A stretch of 64,000 nucleotides of DNA, taken from NCBI GenBank assembly GCA_016742255.1, contig JACVCB010000001.1:1-64000 (forward strand). Direction: 5' to 3'. A model generated the notes under the pieces. The model saw nothing but the letters and a program-made list of their open reading frames with translations. It was not told the origin of the DNA and did no database searches. Shown in pieces: positions 57,057 through 64,000 of the stretch. How positions within the stretch are numbered: position 1 is the stretch's first letter; every line of letters starts with the position of its first letter. The position numbers were made by a program, and so were the translations under genes. This stretch comes from Leptospira sp. Lineage in GTDB: Bacteria; Spirochaetota; Leptospiria; Leptospirales; Leptospiraceae.

Positions 57057-57719
57057 TTGGCTTTCCAAAAAAAGATTCAAAAACCGAAGAAGTCACTTTC
57101 GAAAGAAATTTTGATTGAGGCATCAATCTCTTTTGCTGACAAAAAAGGGATCAATTCCCTATCCATGAGAAATTTGGCAAATCTGTTAGGTGTTGAAGCC
57201 ATGTCTTTGTACAATCATATTCAAAATAAAGATGAGTTGTTAGACGGGATGGTTGAGGATTGTGTAAAAAAAATCGCCTATCCAAAGATAGGTGGTTATT
57301 GGCGAAAAGAGATGAAAAAACGTGCAAAATCTGTACGAAAAATCCTCCTTTTACATCCTTGGTTGACTATGTTACTTGTTTCAAGAGTGAATGTAGGAGA
57401 AAATTTACTCCAATATTTTAATGATACTTTAGGTTGTTTGGTGAAAGCAGGATTTTCCTATAAACAAGCAGACCAAATGATCAATGCCATTGATGCACAT
57501 ATTTATGGATTTACACTACAGGAATTGAATTTTCCATTTAAAACTGAAGAGTATTCGCAAAAAGCAAGTGAATACTTACCAATGATCCCAAAGGATCAAT
57601 TGCCATACTTTTACCAACTAACAAAAGATGTGGCAACTAAGAAATATAATGGAAAACATGATTTTGAATTTGGGTTGGACTTAATCCTGGATGGATTCAA
57701 TCCAAATCCCAAATCTTAA
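57057..57719 (+). CDS. TetR-family regulator
   Basis: A 220-residue repressor with a helix-turn-helix at about 20-62 (SFADKKGINSLSMRNLANLLGVEAMSLYNHIQNK in two parts) and a TetR_C-type ligand domain with the conserved HPWLTMLL region. The start is a TTG at 57057 behind AAGGGAG; no ATG suits. It is the likely ligand of the ACTTACA-G-TGTAAGT operator upstream and should control itself and the divergent MDR oxidoreductase. Confidence 0.87.
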   Translation: MAFQKKIQKPKKSLSKEILIEASISFADKKGINSLSMRNLANLLGVEAMSLYNHIQNKDELLDGMVEDCVKKIAYPKIGGYWRKEMKKRAKSVRKILLLHPWLTMLLVSRVNVGENLLQYFNDTLGCLVKAGFSYKQADQMINAIDAHIYGFTLQELNFPFKTEEYSQKASEYLPMIPKDQLPYFYQLTKDVATKKYNGKHDFEFGLDLILDGFNPNPKS

Positions 57720-57725
57720 TTAATC

Positions 57726-59570
57726 TTAAATAGCAAATACAGTTTGAAAGGTGAAAAAACTTGCATTTGGTTTGAAATCATATCTATGGTATGGGTCAGC
57801 CTGGTAAGGATTGTTTTTTTGGTTTCGAATCGCGTCTCCAGCATAAAGTGAACTTGCTCCAAACCAAAAGGATACGTTTTCAAATGGTGTAATGATATAA
57901 ATCAAATTGATTTCAGTAGCAACATGTTTTCCCAGTTTTGGGCGATTCGGATTGTATGCTTCCGTGTTATAAAAATCTTCCGTTGATGCGGTTTCACCCG
58001 TTGCCTTACTTCCTGCCACATAGTTATTGTTTTCATAATAACCATCTTGTAATTTTGTTTTGTAATACCAGTGAGGGTTGATGATAAATGTTCCCCATGT
58101 TGGTGATTCGTATTTGATATGAATGGAATAATCTTTGATATTTTGCCAAAACACTAAACCAGAATTTCCATTTCCTGCAAAAGGAATGGCTCCTCCCGCC
58201 ATCCTTCTTGTGGCAAATAAAGGGTTGTATGTAGCAACGCTTCCATCATTTCGATTCGGATCACCAGATGCTTGCACATACTGAATCCCAATTCTAAATT
58301 CTTTTACCGGAGTATAACCTAACTGAGCTGCTACGATATTTGCCTTATAACGTACTGGATCAGAAAAAGGAGGAGGGGCACCCGTTGTTTTATTGGTTTT
58401 TAAAGCACCATTTTGATTGATCCAATCGGGGGATACTCTTTCTCCATTAAAACCTGTTTGCCAAGCCGCTTCCACCATCCAATCAATCCCAGTTTCTTTT
58501 GGTAATGAATTACTTTTTGTACGATTCGTTAATCGAAATCCTGTAGTATTCAATTGGTCTGGATCGCGGTAATAAATCTCAGATCCATAGGGAGTAGTAT
58601 TGGTTGCCTTTAATCTTTGTTTGTATAATGTAAAATTATATACTTCTATACCCAACCATTCCCAAGGTTTGACACCATAATGTACGCCATAATAAGATGC
58701 ATTCCCAGGGCCGTTTAACCTAGTTGAATTATTGGAAACCATACTGTTTGCATTGTTTTCGGAACTGACGATGGCTCCAAACACATCTAACGTTTGTTTT
58801 TGGACGGTAAGAGTTGTTCTTACAGCATCAAACGAGTTACCATTCAAACTATCATTCCGTGCACCAAGGATCCTACCATCACCGAAGTCTAATATTTGAC
58901 GTCCGGTTCTCACACGAAACATTTGGTTTGTGGTTTTAAGGTCTAAAAATGCTTCTCTAAATCCAGTATAATTGTTTAAAGCAACTTCTCTCTGTCTACT
59001 TGTATCAATTGTTGTTCCCACATTTGAAATCACACCAAGTTTTTGGTCCGCAGTACCAGTTGTAATTTCACCTCCCCATAACCTTACGTCTTGGAAGGTG
59101 AGTTTAAAGGTAATGTTAGGTGATACGTCTCCTACCAAATAAAATTGAGTTTGGTTTGTCACCGTGTTTCTGTTATCCGCCGTAGAACGATCGAAATCGG
59201 TATTATACAAGGAATCTGCTTTGGGACGTAAACCAAATCCCACACGGAAACGATCTGCAAACCATAAACTTTTGTTTTCTTGGATGGCTTTTTTTTGTTT
59301 GTTTGTGATTTGAAAACTTCGGAAATACTCACCGGAAAGATTTCCTTTCATGGGACTTACATACTCAGCTGGTTCTTCAGGCAGAGCTTGTGTTTCTTTT
59401 GTTGGTTCCTGAGGAGGGGAAACCTGTGGCGGAGCGGGTGGCGGATTCTGTGGTTCAGGAGTTTCCTTTTTAACAGGTGTAATGAACTGTGCCTCAATTT
59501 CTCCTGGTCCAAAAAAGAGAGTGATACTGATGAATAGTCCAATGATTAGTTTATAAAATTGCGTGTACAT
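57726..59570 (-). CDS. alginate-export-like outer-membrane beta-barrel protein
   Basis: A 614-residue outer-membrane protein. The start at 59570 has GGGAG upstream and gives a signal peptide (MYTQFYKLIIGLFISITLFF...EAQF); a frame 19 codons longer does not. A Pro/Glu/Gln-rich periplasmic linker (about 29-65) precedes many amphipathic strands with aromatic belts, such as FRVRTGRQILDFGDGRILGARNDSLNG, a segment typical of the 'alginate export' (AlgE-like) family. The protein ends in Phe-x-Thr-Val-Phe-Ala-Ile, a barrel-type terminus. Substrate is unknown; members transport varied small or polymeric compounds. It is divergent from the ebo cluster. Confidence 0.82.
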   Translation of the reverse strand: MYTQFYKLIIGLFISITLFFGPGEIEAQFITPVKKETPEPQNPPPAPPQVSPPQEPTKETQALPEEPAEYVSPMKGNLSGEYFRSFQITNKQKKAIQENKSLWFADRFRVGFGLRPKADSLYNTDFDRSTADNRNTVTNQTQFYLVGDVSPNITFKLTFQDVRLWGGEITTGTADQKLGVISNVGTTIDTSRQREVALNNYTGFREAFLDLKTTNQMFRVRTGRQILDFGDGRILGARNDSLNGNSFDAVRTTLTVQKQTLDVFGAIVSSENNANSMVSNNSTRLNGPGNASYYGVHYGVKPWEWLGIEVYNFTLYKQRLKATNTTPYGSEIYYRDPDQLNTTGFRLTNRTKSNSLPKETGIDWMVEAAWQTGFNGERVSPDWINQNGALKTNKTTGAPPPFSDPVRYKANIVAAQLGYTPVKEFRIGIQYVQASGDPNRNDGSVATYNPLFATRRMAGGAIPFAGNGNSGLVFWQNIKDYSIHIKYESPTWGTFIINPHWYYKTKLQDGYYENNNYVAGSKATGETASTEDFYNTEAYNPNRPKLGKHVATEINLIYIITPFENVSFWFGASSLYAGDAIRNQKNNPYQADPYHRYDFKPNASFFTFQTVFAI

Positions 59571-59829
59571 TTGGTACTCCCGTGATTTTTGCCAGTGAAC
59601 ATGAGACCTAACCTGTTTCCTATCCATAAATTTCCAGATGCGTAGGACACCTAATTTAAAGGATGATTTTTGTACAGTTTATTGAAGATTTTGGATACTA
59701 TTTTTTTAGTCTGGATAAGAGACATACTAATGTTTGAAAATTAAGCAGAGGGAGGAAAGGATCGTAAAACCACTAATATTTGGTTTACTCCACTTTTGTT
59801 CCCAAAAATCATTCTCTTAGTTGTTTTTT

Positions 59830-60681
59830 ATGCCAACGTCTTATTCTTCCTATTTTTATCCTTTGCTCAAAAAACATACAACCAACTCAGAACTGAAGTG
59901 GTTGGACTCGATTCCGAAAGACAATCCGAATTCACTCATGACTGCCTTTGTCAAAGCACCAAGGTTTCTTTCAAAAACCCTCATCCAAGAAGAGTCAGAA
60001 GTTCAAAATTTAATTCCAAATCTGCCAGGATTTCAAGTTGATCAATGGAATTTGGTTCGTTTAAGCCGTGTTTGGTTCCTCGGTTTTCTAGTAACACTTC
60101 CAAAAGTAGAATTGATCGAAAAAATTGAAACGTTGTTTGATACCGCGGAATTAAATGAATTGGTTGCCTTGTTTTCTTCCTTACCGATTCTTCCTTACCC
60201 ACAAGTTTGGTTACCGAGAGCAACGGATGCAGTTCGATCCAATATGGGATTTGTTTTTGATGCGATTGCTTTGCATAATCCTTTCCCTTACAGAGAGTTT
60301 CCTGAGTTAGCTTGGAACCAATTGGTTTTAAAAACAATCTTCAATGAAAAACCAATCCAAATGATTTATGGATTGTCAGAAAGAAAAAACCAAAACCTCT
60401 CAATGAGTTTAGTGAGTTATGTAAAAGAGAGGTGGTCAGCAGGAAGAGATGTCCTTCCTGATGTTTGGCAATTAATGGTTCCTTATCTTTCAGAAGGAGA
60501 ACTCTACCTAGTCGAAACTTTATTCAAATCACAAAGAAAGGAAGATGTGATTGCAGCTAGTTTAATTTGTTCACAATCAGAATTGAACTCATACCAATTA
60601 TTAGGAACAAAACATCCAAAATTCCTCGAAGAAATCAAAAATGGGAAATGGGATTGGTCTAAATTAGGAAACAATCATTAA
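59830..60681 (+). CDS. eboA: EboA-like protein
   Basis: A 283-residue helical protein of the EboA type, recognised by its position as first gene of an ebo cluster and by segments such as WLPRATDAVRSNMGFVFDAIALHNPFPYREFPE... and AWNQLVLKTIFNEKPI. Its biochemical role is unknown. Ebo proteins are thought to help make and move a small metabolite to the periplasm, as in cyanobacterial scytonemin synthesis. The ATG at 59830 is preferred; a TTG at 59821 is in frame. No strong ribosome-binding site is visible. The next gene begins seven bases after its stop. Confidence 0.8.
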   Translation: MPTSYSSYFYPLLKKHTTNSELKWLDSIPKDNPNSLMTAFVKAPRFLSKTLIQEESEVQNLIPNLPGFQVDQWNLVRLSRVWFLGFLVTLPKVELIEKIETLFDTAELNELVALFSSLPILPYPQVWLPRATDAVRSNMGFVFDAIALHNPFPYREFPELAWNQLVLKTIFNEKPIQMIYGLSERKNQNLSMSLVSYVKERWSAGRDVLPDVWQLMVPYLSEGELYLVETLFKSQRKEDVIAASLICSQSELNSYQLLGTKHPKFLEEIKNGKWDWSKLGNNH

Positions 60682-60687
60682 TTTTTT

Positions 60688-61716
60688 ATGTGTGAAAAAC
60701 AATCAGATCAAACAACAAATCCTTCCCATTTTGAGAATCCAAACATTACAAATGACACTCCTACGCACATGGATTTGCAATGGGATGAATATAAAGATAA
60801 AATCCAAGGATTCAAATTTTTTGACCCTCATATTCATATGGTTTCTCGGACAACTGATGATTACCAAAATATGGCACAAGCTGGAATTGTGGCTGTCATC
60901 GAACCTGCTTTTTGGGTAGGGCAACCTCGCACAGGTCTCTCAAGTTTTAAAGACTATTACAGTAGTTTAGTTGGTTGGGAACGGTTTCGTTCTTCTCAAT
61001 TTGGAATCAAACATTATTGTACCATTGGTCTTAATTCGAGAGAAGCAAATAACGAACGATTGGCGGAAGAAGTCATGGAGATTTTACCTCTTTATATTTA
61101 TAAAGAAGGAGTGGTTGGGGTTGGTGAAATCGGATTTGATGACCAAACTGAGTTAGAAGAAAAATACTATCGTTTACAGTTAGAATTAGCGAAAGAAGCC
61201 AAATTACCTGTGCAAATCCATACACCACATAGAGATAAAAAAAGAGGTACTGAAAGGAGTATGTCGATCGCCATAGAACATGGATTAGATCCTTCTTGGG
61301 TCATTGTGGATCATAATAATGAAGAGACAGTTAAGTCTGTGTTAGACCAAGGTTTTTATGCTGCCTTCACAATCTATCCATTTACAAAAATGGGAAACAA
61401 AAGAATGGTATCAATTGTAGAACAATATGGTGCTGAGAGAATTATGATCAATTCAAGCGCGGATTGGGGCATCTCGGATCCACTTGCCATTCCAAAAACT
61501 GCTGCTCTTATGGTAAGCCGTGGGATACCAAATGATGATATCCGTAAGGTAACTTATGAAAATGCAATCGAAGCATTTTCCAAAAGTGGTCAAATCCAAG
61601 TATCTGATTTTGAATCGAGTACCCCTTCCGATCCAAATGAAAAATTCCATGGCAATTCTGTTTTGCGAGGTGGGCAACTTCCCAAATGGAATCAAAACTC
61701 TCTCTATATCGATTAA
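60688..61716 (+). CDS. eboB: TatD-family metal hydrolase EboB
   Basis: A 342-residue amidohydrolase-superfamily protein. Metal-binding motifs are intact: DPHIHM (H48, H50), GEIGFDDQT, QIHTPH, DHNNE and NSSADWG, which is the TatD-like order H-x-H, E, H, H, D. The first 27 residues may be untranslated, since an ATG at 60769 gives a more usual N-terminus. Its partner genes identify it as the ebo-cluster hydrolase rather than a DNA-repair TatD. Its TAA is directly followed by the eboC ATG. Substrate is unknown. Confidence 0.87.
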   Translation: MCEKQSDQTTNPSHFENPNITNDTPTHMDLQWDEYKDKIQGFKFFDPHIHMVSRTTDDYQNMAQAGIVAVIEPAFWVGQPRTGLSSFKDYYSSLVGWERFRSSQFGIKHYCTIGLNSREANNERLAEEVMEILPLYIYKEGVVGVGEIGFDDQTELEEKYYRLQLELAKEAKLPVQIHTPHRDKKRGTERSMSIAIEHGLDPSWVIVDHNNEETVKSVLDQGFYAAFTIYPFTKMGNKRMVSIVEQYGAERIMINSSADWGISDPLAIPKTAALMVSRGIPNDDIRKVTYENAIEAFSKSGQIQVSDFESSTPSDPNEKFHGNSVLRGGQLPKWNQNSLYID

Positions 61717-62580
61717 ATGAATTTTAAAAGTTACCTCATCTTACTAAGACCAGCAAATCTTGTCACAGCAGTCGCAGATATTTTAGCGGGTATGGCCATA
61801 GTTTCTTTTCCTTGGGTGAAAGAAGGTGGTTTATTAATACTTGCGAGTATTTGTTTGTATGGTGGTGGTGTTGTCCTCAATGATTATTTTGATCGGAATA
61901 TCGATTCAATCGAAAGACCGGAAAGACCGATTCCATCGGGAAAAGTACCTGCCAAACATGCATTGTATATGGGAATTTCTCTGTTTGGTCTGGGACTTCT
62001 TTTCTCTTTCCTTTACAGTGAAATCAGTTTTATCATTTCAGTTTCGATTGTACTATTTGTCATCATCTACAATCGATTTGCAAAATACCATTTGGTATTC
62101 GGACCAATCGTTATGGGGATATGCAGAGGTCTAAATTTGGTATTAGGTATGACAATCCTAAAATCAATTCCATTTACTCTTGTTAGTTTATCTGTGTTGC
62201 CAATATTATATATAGCTGCAATTACATCAATAAGCCAAAATGAAGTTTTTGGAGGTGGCAAAATTCGATTTTTGATAGCGGGATTTTTGTATTTGGGTGT
62301 ATTTTGTTCACAACTCATCTATTCCTTTTACAATCACTACTTCCTTTTCACACTTCCTTTTATCACACTACATTCTTTGATTTTATTCCCAACACTTTGG
62401 CGAGCCATTCAAAATCCAATACCAACTTTGATCGGGAAGTCAGTAAAAATGGGAGTATTAACATTAATCCTTTTGAACGCCAGTTTTGCTGCCGCTTCTG
62501 GTGTGATACCAATTGCAATTCTCATTCTTTTTATGTTACCTTTGTCATTTTTAATCGCAAAGTATTTTGCAGTCACATAA
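61717..62580 (+). CDS. eboC: UbiA-like prenyltransferase EboC
   Basis: A 287-residue polytopic membrane protein of the UbiA family. The prenyl-diphosphate binding motif NDYFDRNID is at 55-63, followed by PERPIPSGK (68-76). The second acidic motif is weak, as in the EboC subgroup. It presumably attaches a prenyl group to the ebo metabolite at the membrane. It begins directly after the eboB stop and is followed by eboD after eight bases. Confidence 0.88.
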   Translation: MNFKSYLILLRPANLVTAVADILAGMAIVSFPWVKEGGLLILASICLYGGGVVLNDYFDRNIDSIERPERPIPSGKVPAKHALYMGISLFGLGLLFSFLYSEISFIISVSIVLFVIIYNRFAKYHLVFGPIVMGICRGLNLVLGMTILKSIPFTLVSLSVLPILYIAAITSISQNEVFGGGKIRFLIAGFLYLGVFCSQLIYSFYNHYFLFTLPFITLHSLILFPTLWRAIQNPIPTLIGKSVKMGVLTLILLNASFAAASGVIPIAILILFMLPLSFLIAKYFAVT

Positions 62581-62588
62581 CAGATAAA

Positions 62589-63749
62589 ATGTCAAATCGA
62601 TTTAATAGTATCCAATCTGAGTTTCAAGTATCCTATCGATATGAAGTATTTTTCACAAAACATCTGTTCGCTTTAGGAAATTCGGTAATAAGTAATTTTT
62701 TTGATTTCCAAGAACAAGAAGGAACAAAAAAGAAAGTTTTGGTTGTTGTTGATAATGGAATCCTGGAACACCAAAATCACCTATTGGATTCCATACATTC
62801 CTATTTTGAAACTAATGTAACATCTGTTCAATTAGTAAAAAATATTTTGACCATCCCTGGAGGTGAAAATGCAAAAAACCAAAATGAATTTTGGGAATTG
62901 GTTTCCTCTGCCATCAGTGAGTATGGGATTGATAGGCACTCCTATGTGATGGCTATTGGTGGTGGTGCCTTCCTTGATATGGTAGGATTTGCAACAGCGG
63001 TATCCCATCGAGGCATTCGTTTGATAAGGATTCCAACAACTGTCCTTTCCCAAAATGATTCGGGAGTAGGAGTCAAAAATAGCATCAATTACCTTGGGAA
63101 AAAAAACTTCTTAGGTACGTTTGCACCACCCATTGCCGTTTTTAATGACTCTTCGTTTCTTGTTTCCTTGGATGAGAGAGATTGGCGTTCTGGGATAGCG
63201 GAAGCTGTAAAGGTATCGTTGATTAAAGAGGAAACTTTTTTTCGTTGGATTGAATCGAATGTTCAATCACTCGTGAACCGAGACATCGGTGTGATGGAAC
63301 AGTTAGTCTTTGACTGTGCAAGACTGCATATAGAACACATTCGGAGTGGAGATCCTTTCGAATTTGGTTCCTCAAGGCCTTTGGATTTTGGGCATTGGTT
63401 TGCACATAAATTAGAATACCTTTCCAATTTTTCCATTCGTCATGGTGAAGCAGTGGCGGTGGGAATTGCACTCGATTCGATCTATTCTTTTTTGAGTGGT
63501 GATTTAGAAGAAAAAGAATATTTGCGTATCTTACGTTTGTTATTGGGACTCGGGTTTACATTGAATTTCCCAATTCTATTAGAGAAAGGAAAAGAAAATT
63601 TAGAAATAGCCTTGGAAGAGTTTAGAGAACATCTAGGTGGTAAACTCACATTGCTAATGTTAGATGGAATCGGAAAACCGAAAGAAGTGTATTCCATGGA
63701 TCAATCTATTTTAATGTCTGCTTTTGATATTATGGTTAATTTCCAATGA
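62589..63749 (+). CDS. eboD: 3-dehydroquinate synthase-like EboD
   Basis: A 386-residue sugar-phosphate cyclase of the dehydroquinate synthase superfamily. The NAD-binding GGGAFLDMVG lies at 124-133. IPTTVLSQNDSGVGVK, SGIAEAVKVS (E205) and the later FGHWFAHKLE and RHGEAVAVG histidines supply the metal site. The start is ATG at 62589; an open frame extends upstream through eboC but is not coding. In an ebo cluster this enzyme makes a cyclitol or similar precursor rather than feeding the shikimate pathway. Its stop overlaps the eboE start (ATGA). Confidence 0.9.
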   Translation: MSNRFNSIQSEFQVSYRYEVFFTKHLFALGNSVISNFFDFQEQEGTKKKVLVVVDNGILEHQNHLLDSIHSYFETNVTSVQLVKNILTIPGGENAKNQNEFWELVSSAISEYGIDRHSYVMAIGGGAFLDMVGFATAVSHRGIRLIRIPTTVLSQNDSGVGVKNSINYLGKKNFLGTFAPPIAVFNDSSFLVSLDERDWRSGIAEAVKVSLIKEETFFRWIESNVQSLVNRDIGVMEQLVFDCARLHIEHIRSGDPFEFGSSRPLDFGHWFAHKLEYLSNFSIRHGEAVAVGIALDSIYSFLSGDLEEKEYLRILRLLLGLGFTLNFPILLEKGKENLEIALEEFREHLGGKLTLLMLDGIGKPKEVYSMDQSILMSAFDIMVNFQ

Positions 63750-64000
63750 AAACAAAATTTGGACACTTAACCTATTGTTCCAATATCCATATCGGAGAAT
63801 CTTGGGAAGACCATTTTCAGGAATTAAAAATCTATCTTCCTAAGATCAAATCACAAATTTCACCGAATGAACCTTTTGGAATAGGCCTTCGTTTATCCAA
63901 TGAAGCTTCGGTAAGCCTTTCCCAAGAAGAAAATCTATTCGAATGGAAAAATTGGCTCAAACAGGAATCGATGTATGTGATATCAATCAATGGATTCCCG
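63746..64000 (+). CDS. eboE: metabolite traffic protein EboE, 5' part
   Basis: An 85-codon 5' fragment cut by the window edge. The translation starts MKTKFGHLTYCSNIHIGESW and contains PFGIGLRLSNEAS, the N-terminal pattern of EboE (a TIM-barrel xylose-isomerase-like protein). The ATG overlaps the eboD stop by four bases. The frame is open to the end of the window. An eboF gene may follow outside. Confidence 0.85.
   Translation, partial: MKTKFGHLTYCSNIHIGESWEDHFQELKIYLPKIKSQISPNEPFGIGLRLSNEASVSLSQEENLFEWKNWLKQESMYVISINGFP

Noticed and set aside
62304..62588. 95-codon upstream extension of the eboD frame
   Set aside because: It overlaps most of the end of eboC in another frame; the dehydroquinate-synthase homology begins after the ATG at 62589.

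Overview
The window reads as a chromosomal segment of a Leptospira, most likely a saprophytic-clade species. This is an inference from the spirochaete-like lipoproteins with loose lipoboxes, the AT-rich composition with many Leptospira-type hypothetical proteins, the gene repertoire, and a 23S rRNA end followed by GC-rich dispersed-repeat-like sequence where a 5S gene would be expected. No database search was possible. REGION 1 (1-11.6 kb) opens with the 3' end of a 23S rRNA gene and its terminator, then an accessory defence block on the plus strand: hsdR-hsdM-(small repeat-containing ORF)-hsdS of a type I restriction-modification system, directly overlapped by a very AT-rich ATPase + HNH nuclease pair that resembles a Septu (PtuA/PtuB) or 'restriction-associated AAA' cassette. 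A small DUF3892-like gene and a three-gene PemK/MazF-like toxin module follow. GC-rich hairpin elements punctuate the block. REGION 2 (11.6-31 kb) is mostly envelope and signalling genes: a polytopic class III adenylate cyclase, a DJ-1/PfpI-type protein divergent from a membrane-anchored AraC regulator, two large polytopic glycosyltransferase-like membrane proteins that overlap tail to tail, tandem paralogous beta-propeller-like lipoproteins, a CPBP protease, an HxlR regulator with clear palindromic operators, a second DJ-1/PfpI lipoprotein and a short RecQ helicase. REGION 3 (31-41 kb) holds an exported KatG catalase-peroxidase in an operon with a HiPIP, behind two PerR-like boxes. It also has a photolyase-related protein lacking most FeS-cluster cysteines, an isolated eutBC pair with a cysteine-rich CWC protein, an esterase lipoprotein and a luciferase-like oxidoreductase. 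REGION 4 (41-53 kb) looks like a lipid-scavenging locus. An endoglycoceramidase-like GH5 lipoprotein is divergent from a neutral-ceramidase lipoprotein. Two convergent TetR genes follow, then a 2,4-dienoyl-CoA reductase and an acyl-CoA dehydrogenase behind duplicated TetR-type operators. Read together, surface enzymes could strip sphingolipids to fatty acids that the last two enzymes help degrade. A serine hydrolase broken by a one-base frameshift comes next. REGION 5 (54-64 kb) has an exported EF-hand protein, a haemolysin-III-family protein, a TetR/quinone-oxidoreductase pair with a shared operator, an alginate-export-like outer-membrane barrel and, at the right edge, an eboA-eboB-eboC-eboD-eboE cluster that continues beyond the window.
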